NCBI GenBank assembly: GCA_963932145.1
Contig: OZ010613.1
Coordinates: 38,958,514 to 39,022,513, forward strand
Direction: 5' to 3'
DNA length: 64,000 bases
Source of the DNA: Acanthosepion lycidas
Taxonomy: Eukaryota > Mollusca > Cephalopoda > Sepiida > Sepiidae
Part shown: one piece after another, positions 42,165-52,200 of the stretch
How positions within the stretch are numbered: the first letter of the stretch is position 1
How the letters are laid out: every line of letters begins with the position of its first letter
Program-made: the position numbers and the translations under genes
Notes under the pieces: generated by a model
What the model was told of the DNA's origin: nothing
The model's input: only the letters and a program-made list of their open reading frames with translations
The model's database searches: none

Positions 42165-43430
42165 GTCCTGGGTATGACAATAAACTACATCCGCATCCTG
42201 GGTATGACGATGAACAACATCCGCGTCCTGGGTATGATGATAAAGTACATCCACGTCCTGGGTATGATGATAAAGTACATCCGCGTCCTGGGTATGACGA
42301 TAAACAACATCCGCGTCCTGGGTATGATGATAAAGTACATCCACGTCCTGGGTATGATGATAAAGTACATCCGCGTCCTGGGTATGACGATAAACAACAT
42401 CCGCGTCCTGGGTATGATGATAAAGTACATCCACGTCCTGGGTATGATGATAAAGTACATCCGCGTCCTGGGTATGACGATAAACAACATCCGCGTCCTG
42501 GGTATGATGATAAAGTACATCCACGTCCTGGGTATGATGATAAAGTACATCCGCGTCCTGGGTATGACGATAAACAACATCCGCGTCCTGGGTATGATAA
42601 TAAACTACATCCGCGTCCTAGGCATGACGATGAACTACGACAGCATCCTGGGTATGACGATAAACTACATCCGCGTCCTGGCTATGACGATAAACAACAT
42701 CTGCATCCTGGGTATGACAATAAACTACATCCGCATCCTGGGTAAGACGATAAACTACATCCGCGCCCTGTGTATGACGATAAACTACATCCGCGTACTG
42801 GGTATGATGATAAACTACAACCGCGTCCTGGGTATGACGATAAACAACATCTGCGTCCTGAGTATGACGATAAAGTACATCCGCGTTCTGGTTATGACGA
42901 TAAACTACATCTGCATCCTGGGTAAGACGATAAACTACATCTGCATCCTGGGTATGACGATAAACTACATCCGCATCCTGGGTATGACGATAAACAACAT
43001 CCGCGTCCTGGGTATGACGATAAATTACATCTGCATCCTGGGTATGACGATAAACTACATCCGCATCCTGGGTAAGACGATAAACTACATCCGCGCCCTG
43101 TGTATGACGATAAACTACATCCGCGTACTGGGTATGATGATAAACTACAACCGCGTCCTGGGTATGACGATAAACAACATCTGCGTCCTGAGTATGACGA
43201 TAAAGTACATCCGCGTCCTGGGTATGACGATAAACTACATCTGCATCCTGGGTAAGACGATAAACTACATCTGCATCCTGGGTATGACGATAAACTACAT
43301 CCGCATCCTGGGTATGACGATAAACAACATCCGCGTCCTGGGTATGACGATAAATTACATCTGCATCCTGGGTATGACGATAAACTACATCCGCGTCCTG
43401 GGTATGACGATAAACTACGTCCAACAGCAA
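42165..43430 (+). repeat. 30-bp satellite in composite copy 3, about 42 units
   Basis: The consensus unit is GATAAACTACATCCGCGTCC plus TGGGTATGAC. Two higher-order patterns are visible. From 42235 to about 42590 a three-unit (90-bp) set repeats four times. From 42741 an eleven-unit (330-bp) block repeats almost exactly from 43071. Because 30 is a multiple of 3 and the unit lacks stops in most frames, long ORFs run through on both strands (up to 448 codons at 42174-43520, a repeated MTINYIRVLG). I regard these as by-products. Confidence 0.95.
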
Positions 43431-43690
43431 GGCTCTGATAATGTTTTTGAAAAAATAATGTTGCCAGTTATACGTTTTGAAAAAAATAATGTTGCCAGTT
43501 ATACATTTTTGAAAAAATAATGTTGCCAGTTATACGTTTTTGAAAAAATAATGTTGCCAGCTATACGTTTTTGAAAAAATAATGTTGCCAGTTATACGTT
43601 TTTGAAAAAATAATGTTGCCAGCTATACATTTTGAGAAAAAATATTAACAGAAATAGATTTTTGACAAAGCAAAAATATTGCCAGGAAAA
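43431..43690 (+). repeat. 30-32 bp minisatellite (ccagttatacgtttttg)
   Basis: Eight units of GCCAGTTATACGTTTTTGAA plus AAAATAATGTT follow the 30-mer array, exactly as at 13511. Confidence 0.9.
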
Positions 43691-43778
43691 AAAAAATTGT
43701 CGGCATTAAATGACCCATTGAGGTTGATATGCCATAAAACAAAACAAAGCAAACCATTTTTAAAGCCGTAACAAGATT
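43691..43778 (+). mobile_element. Composite element copy 3, right tail
   Basis: GTCGGCATTAAATGACCCAT, TTGAGGTTGATATGCC and AAAACAAAACAAAGC end the copy. The next bases are the TA target of the mariner. Confidence 0.7.
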
Positions 43779-43780
43779 TA

Positions 43781-45000
43781 TTGGGGTGTCCGGAAAGTTC
43801 GTGTACATTGTAAAGGGAAATTTAAACACAGAACAAAATTATGTCATTAAAAATTTATTCAACTAAATATGACACATTTTGTGGCAGGACCGTTATCCAT
43901 TTTTCCTTCAGCTTAAAGATTCCATCTTCCCAGAATTTCGGCAAAAAACTCATTAAGGTGTTTTTTATGTTTTTTGTTAAATACTTTTTACTATTGAGAT
44001 TATTTTACAAGGACCTGAATAAATGAAAATCCGAAAGAGCAATTTCTAGTTAATATGGTGGGTGGCGTAACACCAAGCCAAACTGTAACAATTTTTGCTG
44101 TGTCACCAAAAAAAAAAAAAAAAACTGTGAGATCTGGCATTATCCTGATGGTAAACAACACTTTTCCTGTTCGTCAGTTCAGGGCATTTTTTCTTGAATT
44201 GCTGCCTTACATTCGTCCAGTTGTGGGCAGTACTTTTCAGAAGCAATTGACTGGTTACTTGACAGAATCTCATAGTACAGGATTCCTTTCCGATCCCACC
44301 GGATGCACAGCATAACTTTCTGAGGATGAAGACCTGCTTTTGATGTGGCTAAAGTTGGCTCATGTCGTTTACCCAAGGATCTTTATCATTGAACATTGTT
44401 GTAAACGATCCATTTCTCATCACCCGTCACAATTTATTAAAAAAGGAGGCATTGCCACTGCATTTATACAGAAAATCACAGATGAAATGCGATCCAAAAG
44501 ATTCTTTTCATTCAGATCATGTGCTACTCAAACATCGGAGCGATTTGAGTACCCAAGCTCCACTACGTACTCAGGGATGGTGGACTTTGATAAATTTAGT
44601 GCTTCTGTCAGTTACCGCGTTGTGTAATGCGGGTTATTTTCAATTAATGTCTTCATTTGGTCGTCATCGGCAGTGGGGGGCTGCCTGACCGTTCTTAATC
44701 AATAAGGCTACAATCACTACCTCTAAACTTAGCGAACCACTTTCGTATAGTATCTGTCTATATTTCTGAGATGAGGTATTATGTACACTATTTACATTGT
44801 TCAGACTATCGTCTTCATCTTTGTTGTCATATTTATCACAACGTTTCGGCCGTTGTACGCTCCGGCCTTCTTCAGGTGGTTGAAATGTCGAACTGAGATG
44901 CGAAATTGACACGGCTTAACCAATTTTAAACTTTCTTTCTCAAGAGGTACAGTTGGAACATGAACGACTCAAAATTGGCATGAACTTTCCGGAGAAACCC
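43781..45000 (-). pseudogene. mariner transposon, near full length, dead
   Basis: A cut-and-paste element bounded by TIRs TTGGGGTGTCCGGAAAGTTC (left) and CATGAACTTTCCGGAGAAAC (right), with TA on both sides (43779-43780, 45001-45002). The transposase runs on the minus strand: TIRKWFAKFRGSDCSLID, VELGYSNRSDV, AHDLNEKNLLDRI, then MGKRHEPTLATSKAGLHPQK and VMLCIRWDRKGILYYEI, SVVYHQDNARSH, LSDFHLFRSL and FWEDGIFKLKEKW. TGDEKW is broken by two stops and YSPDLAP is degraded. A hammerhead-like repeat is inserted in the N-terminal part at 44745-44895. Confidence 0.88.
44745..44895 (-). repeat. Hammerhead-like repeat inserted in the mariner
   Basis: Antisense copy: GTATCTGTCTATATTTCTGA to GGTTGAAATGTCGAACTGAG. 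The minus strand gives CTGAAGA-AGGCC-GGAGCGTACAAC-GGCC-GAAACGTTGTG, all core bases intact. Its position inside the mariner shows it moved after the mariner did. Confidence 0.82.
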
Positions 45001-45019
45001 TATGTCATACTTTCTATAT

Positions 45020-45305
45020 ATAAAGTTCATATGCGTGATATACGCTTAGGCGATCATGTATCTTTTGATACAATATTCCAAGGTAGGTTGCCATTTCTTT
45101 CTGGAGTAGATCAGGTGTGTCATCCAAGGCTATAGAACCCGGTTTGTCCTGCTATTTACCCATAGTTGGGGAGAGAAGAAGTATTCATGCCTTTCCCAAG
45201 GCACGTAAGCGAATGTAATGGATTCGACAGGAATTAGAACTCGGCTCTCCGATTCCCCAATCCGAGCCGCTATCCATTACTCCACCGTGCAGCTTGCACA
45301 TATAC
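45020..45305 (-). mobile_element. tRNA-headed SINE, cgtcagtcatg-tail family (reversed)
   Basis: TACGCTTAGGCGATCATGTA starts the tail. CAAGGCTATAGAACCCGGTT, TTTACCCATAGTTGGGG and GACAGGAATTAGAACTCGG (reversed B box) follow, then the head CTATCCATTACTCCACCGTG. Near full length. Confidence 0.78.
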
Positions 45306-45310
45306 CCACA

Positions 45311-45428
45311 AGTATGTATGTATGTATGTATGTATGTATGTATGTATGTATGTATGTATGTATGTATGTATGTATGTATGTATGTATGTATGTATGTATG
45401 TATGTATGTATGTATGTATGTATGTATG
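45311..45428. repeat. (TATG)n microsatellite
   Basis: About 29 tetranucleotide units, free of interruption, exactly between two SINEs in the same orientation. ORFs on both strands are tetrapeptide artefacts. Confidence 0.97.
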
Positions 45429-45800
45429 TGTTTTTTAATCATTTATTTAATTTTACCATTCATCAACTTTTTGCGTGTTATTTAAAGCCAGGAAAATAAT
45501 TTTAGATTGTGAGAATGCTTTGGAGATAATAATAATTTACTGAAACAAATTCTCCTAATTAACTGGGGGGAGTAAGAGATGGATTCATATCTTTTCCAAT
45601 GGTATTTGTGCGTAAATGATTATAACGAACACGACTGGAATTCGAACTCGGCCCTCCGATTTCCAATTCCGAGCCGTAATTCATCACACCAACTGCACAT
45701 TTCAAGCGGTCACCCATCTAAGTAGTGACCACACTCGATGTTGCTTAAATTTGGTGATCGTACCGGAACCGGTGTTTCAAAGTGATATGACCGTACGCCT
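45429..45800 (-). mobile_element. 5S/tRNA composite SINE, full length (reversed)
   Basis: Tail CATCAACTTTTTGCGTGTTA, then body CTAATTAACTGGGGGGAG and GGATTCATATCTTTTCC. The B box (GGAATTCGAACTCGGCC), the A box (ATTCATCACACCAACTGC) and a 5S head follow. The 5S part holds AGCGGTCACCCATCTAAGTA, GTTGCTTAAATTTGGTGATC and GATATGACCGTACG. One 5S module only. Confidence 0.82.
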
Positions 45801-45811
45801 ATCTATCTGTC

Positions 45812-46060
45812 TCACTTAGAAAATTGGCGCAGCATGATCTTCTTAATCATTTGATTTTCCTTATTTGGCCATGTGTCGTAGTAAGCTAAGCCCGTGAATA
45901 ACTTCTTCGATGTGCCGCGTCCCTTCAGGAGATAGGCGGTCATGGCTCTCCAAAACTTCCTCGTGAATAATTGCCTATACGTAATAGAGCATATATAAAT
46001 AATCTGTATTGTCAGTTTCCCGTGCTGAGTAAAGTCCGTAGGGGCGGGAAAGGAACCCAT
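45812..46060 (-). pseudogene. RTE-like LINE ORF end and 3' flank
   Basis: The minus ORF contains LFTRKFWRAMTAYLLKGRGT, the terminal TKDRKLWRAMIAHVLKGHGT motif of this LINE family, followed by SKKLFTGLAYYDTWPNKENQ. Only the last 25 or so codons are LINE-derived with certainty. Confidence 0.65.
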
Positions 46061-46645
46061 GAAGCGAACAAAAAGACTAAAAGAATTAAAGGAAAAAGGG
46101 GGGGGGAAGTAAGGTTAATTTACAACGATAGAAGAATTAAAATAGAAATTAATAAAATAAAATCGGAATTAATAAGATGCGAAGTGGACAGGGACGGGGA
46201 AAAATACGTAAGCGCTGCTGGGTCCTGTACATCGCCCTTCCCTGCCCGGGGCTCGTTGCACGTGCGACGTGTCAAGTCGGGGGCGCGCGGTTTGGTTTCG
46301 TGAAAAGTGAGTCGGTTTACCGTCATCGAGTCGAATTTGATGATTTTTTTTTTTTTTTTTGTCCAACACTCAAAGCTCCACTTGCGAAAGACCCCCAGAT
46401 ATTTCTTTTCCACGTCACCCACTCCACATATACAAACACCCACCCACACCGGCGTGACGGTCTTCCTTACAGCTACTATAAACATAACTTCATGTATCCT
46501 GATTCGTAAGAACATACAAAAAGATTTAAGGAAGCGTAGAGTGGCGTAACAGTTATTGGCTTGGAAAACAGAACCGGCGGAGAGGATTCGAATTTCGGCC
46601 GGCGCTGTTTATATCTACTTCACGTTGACGCGCTTGAGGGAACAG
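46061..46645. other. Unassigned, with a GC- and CpG-rich island-like block
   Basis: 46190-46345 is markedly richer in G, C and CpG than anything nearby (CCCTGCCCGGGGCTCGTTGC, GGGGGCGCGCGG). Overlapping ORFs on both strands are open here, but none has a recognised motif. A first exon or promoter cannot be excluded. Confidence 0.3.
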
Positions 46646-46649
46646 CAAC

Positions 46650-48368
46650 TCTCCATTTCTCCCAATGCCCTATCCCATTATAAAACAATCTCCAATGACT
46701 ATCTCACATGCCCAAATCTTCCTTTATACGTCTTATTTCTTCAGGAGGTATCCGATCAAGGCTCTCCACAACTTCCTATCCTTTTTAGCTCTAAGAAATA
46801 TATGTCCGCTTACTATCCCACCCAGTCTCTGTTCTGCTATCCATTTTCACACAGTCATTAAATAGGTTGATCACGGCTCTCCACAACTTCCTATCTTTCG
46901 TACATCTAAGCAATGTAAATACCGCTTACTATCCCCCCAGTCTCAGTTCTGCTATTCATTTTCACATGCTCATTAAATAGGTTGATCACGGCTCTCCACA
47001 ACTTCCTATTCTTCATAGATCTAAGCAATGTGTATACTACTTACTACCCCCAGTTCTGCTATCAATCTTCACACGCTCATTAAATGGGTTGATTATGACT
47101 CTCCACAACTTCTTATCCTTCTTAGATCTAAGCAATGTATGTCCTCTTACTATTCCTCCCAATTAATGTTCTGCCATCCATTTACACAAGCTCCTTAAAT
47201 CGGCTGAACATGGCACTCCACAACTTCCAATCCTTTGTAGATCTAAGAAATATAAGTTCCCTTATTATAGCTCCAAGCCTTGTTCTGCTATCCATTTTCA
47301 CAAGCTCGTTAAACACGTTGATCATGGCTCTCCAAAACGTTCTATTCTTTGTAGATTCAAGCAATGTATGTCGTTTACTATCCCTCCCAGTCTCTCTTTT
47401 GCTACCCATTTTCGCAAGCTCGTTAAATAGGTTGAGTATAGCTCTCCACAAGTTCCCTTCCTTTGTAAATCTAAGCGATGCATATTCTCTTACTCTCCCA
47501 GTCTGTCTCTGTTCTTCTATCCATTTTCAAATGCTCATTAAATGGGTTGGTAACGACTCTCCACAACTTTCTATCCTTCGTAGATCTAAGTAATGTATGT
47601 CCTCTTACTATTCCTCCCAGTTAATGTTGTGCCATCCATTTTCACAGGCTCGTTAAATAGGTGAATATAGCTCTCCACAACTTCCTTTCCTTTGTAGATC
47701 TAAGCGATGTATATTCCCTTACTCTCCCTCCATGTCTCTGTTCTTCTATCCATTTTCAAACGCTCCTTAAATGGGTTGACTACGACTCTCTACAACTTCC
47801 TACGCTTTGTAGATCTAAGCAGTGTATGACCTCTTACTATTCCTCCCAGTTAATGTTCTGCCATCCATTTACACAAGCTCCTTAAATAGGCATGTCTCTC
47901 TACAACTTCCTATTCTTTGTAGTTCTAAGCAATATAAGTTCCCCTATTATAGCTCCAAGCCTTTGTTCTGCTATCCATTTTCACAAGCTAGTTAAATAGG
48001 TTGAATATAGATCTCCACAACTTCCTAACTTTTGTAGATCTAAGCAATATATATACTCTTACTGTCACTCCCAGTTTCTTTTCTGCTATCCATTTTCACA
48101 AGCTCGTTATTTAGGTTGATCATGGCCCTCTACAATTTCCTATCCTTTTTTAGCTTTAAGCAATGTATGTTCTCTTATTCTACATCCTTGTTTCTATTCT
48201 GCTTTCCATTTTCACAGGCATATAGGTTGATCATGGATCTCTACAACTTCCTATCCTTTGTAGATATAAGCAATGTATCTCCCCTTAATATCCATCCCAG
48301 TCTCTGTTCTGCAATTCATTTCCACAACTGGTTAAGTCGCTGGATCATGGCTCTTCAAAACCGATTCT
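46650..48368 (-). repeat. 115-bp array derived from a LINE ORF 3' end
   Basis: GCTCTCCACAACTTCCTATC recurs at intervals of 107-115 bp (46761, 46876, 46991, 47098, 47213 and onward), about 15 times. Read on the minus strand each unit encodes part of the RTE-like LINE terminus, about 38 codons. One unit gives FNELVKMDSRTRLGAIIREL, then FLRSTKDWKLWSAMF. This corresponds to SLNKWMAEQ..LGAIIR..LLRSTKDRKLWRAMI in the parent. The array keeps length near 114, a whole number of codons. Confidence 0.85.
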
Positions 48369-48374
48369 AAGTAC

Positions 48375-48640
48375 AAGTAAAATGAGAATAAAAAGAATGC
48401 ATTCTTTTGTTTCAATTTTACTTAAAACTTCCTCATTGCTCACATGTTCCGTCCACAGTATTGTCAGTCTCCTTCTGAAGAATCCCTCAAATCTTCGCTT
48501 CATCTATGAAGAAATTTTCCAACTTTCACGACTATATAGAATGATTTTCATTACATCGCATTTCTTTGTCTCTAACGAAATTCTCCTGTCTCTTAATACT
48601 TTAAGCTTTTACATCTATAACTTTTAACGTAAAAAAAAAA
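48375..48640 (-). pseudogene. RTE-like LINE ORF, part upstream of the array
   Basis: Antisense landmarks CATTGCTCACATGTTCCGTC (WTEHVSNEE) and CTCCTGTCTCTTAATACTTT (KVLRDRRI) show the LINE's preceding segment, in the order expected if the array grew from its end. Confidence 0.72.
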
Positions 48641-48880
48641 CATGTAAAATACACAAACCACCAAACGAATCGGGCCAAAAAAAAAAAAAAAACTTTGAAA
48701 GAGTAGAAAGAGGTTTTAATACCAGCAGGTCTCTTTCATGAATATGGCATGAAATACTTGTTGAAAAATTTTCAGAAAAAAAGCCTTGCAAGAAAACTAA
48801 GAAAAAGGAAAGATAAGTATGCGAGATTTATTTAGATATCCGCAAAGATTTAAATTAAATGTAGTTCAAGAGTTTTCAAC
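48641..48880. other. A-rich spacer
   Basis: Contains A-runs at 48628-48641 and 48676-48692. Nothing else is recognised. Confidence 0.4.
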
Positions 48881-48894
48881 GCTGAGACATTTTC

Positions 48895-49160
48895 AAGTGA
48901 GTTATAATTCTTTCAATGTACGGGGCTTGATCCGAAGTAAGAAGTAAAAGCAGTTAGCGACAGACATAGGCATAGAAAAGTACAAAGTGGACGTGTGTCG
49001 GTTACAAGAGACACAAATTGAACCTGATCTGAACAGTAACATCGGCAAAAACAATATTTTGCGAATGGATCCAGAATGTCCAGCTAACAAATCAATGGAG
49101 TTTTACTTTGAAAAGACTAACTTCAAAAAGTTCAGAGGTCAGCTAAGAACCACTATATTT
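48895..49160 (+). pseudogene. LINE endonuclease N-terminal fragment
   Basis: The plus strand reads YNSFNVRGLIRSKK, then after a stop KQLATDIGIEKYKVDVCRLQ and ETQIEPDLNSNIGKNN. This is the start of an APE-type endonuclease, with the N of FNVRGL and the E of QET as catalytic positions. The text is open up to ENT-like EFYFEKTNFKKFRGQLR. It probably belongs to the RTE-like family, whose 3' ends lie nearby, but it is in the opposite orientation to 48375. Confidence 0.65.
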
Positions 49161-49845
49161 TAATCATTTTTAAAATTATTTTTTTAATTACTCGCCTTTC
49201 GAACTAAAGAATTTGAATGATATAAATTATTAATAGTTAATCCTATTATTTTACTTAGTAACAATTGAACAAACATATTTTAAAACGCAATTTCGAATCA
49301 TGATCAGGAGAACGCGAACAATATAACGGTCAGATTATATTTCCACCTGAAGATTGCAAGAACTGCATGAAACTCTAAGTCGTTCTATCGACGTTGGATA
49401 TTATGTATATTCACTAATATATATATATTATTATAGCTTCATCAGAGACTGAGATATGGAGGAAAAGAAGAAAGAAATTCTGGTATTTATACGTTTGGGT
49501 TTTAGGAGTTTTAGAATCCAAGTGGAGGAATGAAACCTGGTCTATAAGAGCAAATATGGAGGTATGGGACCTGGGAAACTTAGAATCGTAAGAGAGGATT
49601 CGGATTTGAAATTCTAAAAACTTACAGGTAATCTCCTGCGACTAAATATGAGATTCAGCCATGAATCGGGGATCATAAGAGACTGGACACCCTGAATAAT
49701 AATTTGCTAAATTGACTTAAACATCTCAATAACATCAACAGTTTCCAAATAGGTGCAATCGCGAAGCCAAACACGAGGCGTTTACTATGAATGTGCGGCA
49801 ATTTGATAACGCTGTTTTGGTGATCTGCTCTTATAATTTGTCAAG
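49161..49845. other. No recognised feature
   Basis: AT-rich; a short run of AT near 49418-49428. No family recognised. Confidence 0.35.
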
Positions 49846-50040
49846 TCCTGGGTATGACGATAAACTACATCCGGCAGCAAGGCCTTTCATCGGGGGATTG
49901 GAGCTTTTGAGAAGTGTGGAAGCACCTAATCATTGCTGTTGTTCCCAGGTCCACCCTACCACGAGTTAGTAGCACCTGTTAGGGTCCCAGCTATGGGAAA
50001 CTAGTGAACCCCAAAACAAAAACGAAAAACTAAGAAAGTA

Positions 50041-50147
50041 TTAGGTTGGTGCAAAAATAATGACGTAATAATGTCGTTTTTTTGACGTATTTTTTAACGT
50101 CAAAAAACGACATTATTACGTCATTATTTTTGCACCAGTCTAATATA
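50041..50147. mobile_element. MADE1-like palindromic mariner MITE
   Basis: TTAGGTTGGTGCAAAAATAA to its inverse TTATTTTTGCACCAGTCTAA, with an inner palindrome around GACGTATTTTTTAACGTC. About 105 bp, nearly identical in its arms to 23024. TA-rich flanks. Confidence 0.9.
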
Positions 50148-50451
50148 AAATTACAAGTTTTATAATAAAAATGCCAGCAATAAAATTTTATATAAAAAAA
50201 TTTACCAAAAATACATAATATATGTCGTTTATAATAAATGACCAACAATACATAGTAAAATTACCAATATAAAAATTACCAATATATTTTTAAACTAAAA
50301 TGACCAACAATACATTTTATAGTAGATATAGTAGAATTACCAACAATACATTTTATATCGAAATGACCAACAATACATTTCATCTGTAGTTAAAGGCATA
50401 CAATTGCGTTTAAAATATATATTAGTTGAAGTCATAAAATTGTGTTCAAAT

Positions 50452-51391
50452 TACAGGGTACCCCCACAAAATTGACATCATTTTATAGTCTAATAACTCT
50501 TGTGGTGTCCTCCCTCTTAAGAGTCTATGTTAGACTCTTCCACCTACTATAAAATTAGTAAGACAGAAGGCTTCAGGGAACAGTGAACTATGAATAGATT
50601 GAGCGCTATTTCATTCGATACACTCTTACTAGTCGTGTAATACTCTTCTGGTGTACTTACTGTTTAATATACGATATATCTGCAAACTTGGTATTTGTTA
50701 TTACTTAACCATTTAGTTAGTCACAAAATTTTAACGAGAGTGTATCGTATGAACAAGCGCTCAATCCATTCACAGTTCACTGTTCCTCGAAGCCTTCTGT
50801 CCTACTAATCTTATAGTAGGCGGAACATAGACTCTTAAGAGGGAGGACACTACAATAATAATTCTCGCTCAAATGATCCCAGACTTTAACAAAATGTGTA
50901 AAAACTAAGTTGACTGTGCGGAATTATCTCAATGATAATCTAGCAGGAAGATGGATCAGGCGTGTCAGTGATAATAACGATGGGCTGCTGAAATGGCCAA
51001 CATGTTCACCTAACTAAACACCTTTTGAATTTTTTTTCTATGGGTCTATGTGAAAGGACAGGTCTATATCCCCCTCTTCCTACAAGCCTAGAAGAACTTA
51101 AGCAGAGAATCACTGAAGCTCTGAAGAATGTTACGCAAAACATGCTACCGCGTGTTTGGCAGGAGTTGGACTACCGATTTGACGCGTGTCGCGTCACAGG
51201 TGCTGCGCATATTGAAGATTAGTAAAATCGGTTATAAAATCTATATCCGTTTGCATATCTTGTTCGAATTTTAATAAATAAATCTTTTATTGTTCAACAT
51301 GAAGCCTATTTAATTTCGCTTGCCTGGGACATGTAGTTACTCAGATATTAACATTTTAAATTATGTCTATTTTTGGAGGGAACACCCTGTA
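50452..51391 (+). pseudogene. Tc1/mariner-like (IS630-type) transposon relic
   Basis: The ends TACAGGGTACCCCCACAAAA and GGAGGGAACACCCTGTA are inverted and begin with TA. The transposase C-terminus is on the plus strand: VRNYLNDNLAGRWIRRV, then WPTCSPN, FEFFFYGSM and an open stretch at 51025-51222. That stretch contains LYPPLPTSLEELKQRITEAL and PRVWQELDYRFDACRVTGAA. W-P-x-x-SPDLTP-x-DFFLWG is the third-Asp region of these enzymes; here the Asp is N (SPN). The 5' half is gone, replaced by the foldback at 50501. Confidence 0.8.
50501..50853. mobile_element. Foldback with ~120-bp arms and ~105-bp spacer
   Basis: TGTGGTGTCCTCCCTCTTAA, TACTATAAAATTAGTAAGAC and GAACAGTGAACTATGAATAG return inverted as CTATTCACAGTTCACTGTTC-like, CTACTAATCTTATAGTAGG and TTAAGAGGGAGGACACTACA. 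Arms are 50501-50628 and 50736-50853. It sits within the 5' part of the Tc1/mariner-like relic. Confidence 0.85.
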
Positions 51392-51764
51392 TTTAGATTT
51401 CAGCATTAAATAACCCATAGAGGTGTTGTTATGCCGCTAAACTGAATCAAACAATCAATCAACCAACCTGTAATTTGACCATGTAGCCTCACAGCAGTTT
51501 AAACTGAGGTGGATGGGAATAAATCACAGGGCAATGGTGAATAACCTCACCTCATCCACCGTCCAGTCCTGGCCTTGTTACACTGAAGCTTAAGACGAGG
51601 AGGAGAAAAAGGCAACTTGCACATGATTAAGACACTTTCTGCAAACTCACCATCATGTAATATGAGACACCAAGCAAAGGATTAACAAGTTATGTGGTTG
51701 ACCCTATGACTTCGATCAAGCAGGGCAGACTTTTCCAAGGAGCAGGCGGCATCAGATATTTTTT

Positions 51765-52200
51765 TTTATTCATTTAACCCCAAGGAAGGCGGGAATGCCA
51801 CTAATACACAGGGGGTTATAACGAGTAAAAATGAGAGAAAAGACTGAGTACAGCGGATGGGTGCGGTGGAGTTTTTGATGGAAGGATAAAAGATGAACGG
51901 GATTCAAGAAGATAGAAGATGGCGATTGAGGTTGACTTTAAATTTTTGAAGATTGTGGTTATCAGGAAAGGATACAAACTGGAGGGAGTTCCACAGACGG
52001 GAAGTGCGAGAAAAGAAACTGTTCGAGAAGTGGCGGTAACATTTAACTATTTGAACAGTAAAAGGGTGGGACCTAGATGCTAATCTAGTAGCACGTTTAA
52101 ATTCACGAAGTTGGGGTACAAGTGAAAAAAGCTCGTCAGAGTAGCTGCTGTGAACATATTTGTAGAAAAGACAGAAGGAAGTCACATCTCATTATAAAGG
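51765..52200 (-). pseudogene. L2/CR1-like LINE ORF end and 3' UTR
   Basis: A minus ORF at 51904-52185 encodes the ORF terminus: TSFCLFYKYVHSSYSDELFS, LVPQLREFKRATRLASRSHP, then FFSRTSRLWNSL and LQKFKVNLNRHLLSS. The ARLWNSLP-type motif is a hallmark of this LINE end. The 3' UTR follows leftward with the tail landmark CATTTAACCCCAAGGAAGGC reversed. It is the cleanest C-terminus of the family in the window. Confidence 0.85.

Larger units (their letters stand above)
49846..51455 (+). mobile_element. Composite element copy 4, with nested insertions
   Basis: One 30-mer (GTCCTGGGTATGACGATAAA), the single-copy block (GGGGGATTGGAGCTTTTGAG to AGGGTCCCAGCTATGGG) and a loose minisatellite of ACCAACAATACATTTTATA words to 50400. 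Far to the right comes the family tail GATTTCAGCATTAAATAACC, GGTGTTGTTATGCCGC at 51395-51452. The gap is filled by a palindromic MITE (50041) and a Tc1/mariner-like element (50452-51391). Confidence 0.7.

Noticed and set aside
42165..43430. CRISPR array
   Set aside because: The 30-mers are directly adjacent without unique spacers, and the context is eukaryotic TE-rich DNA.
42125..43520. ORFs of up to 448 codons as real genes
   Set aside because: They are the 30-bp satellite read through. Equal-length ORFs exist in other frames and on the other strand.
45185..45499. ORFs of repeated YVCM or HTYI
   Set aside because: They are the (TATG)n microsatellite in different frames.
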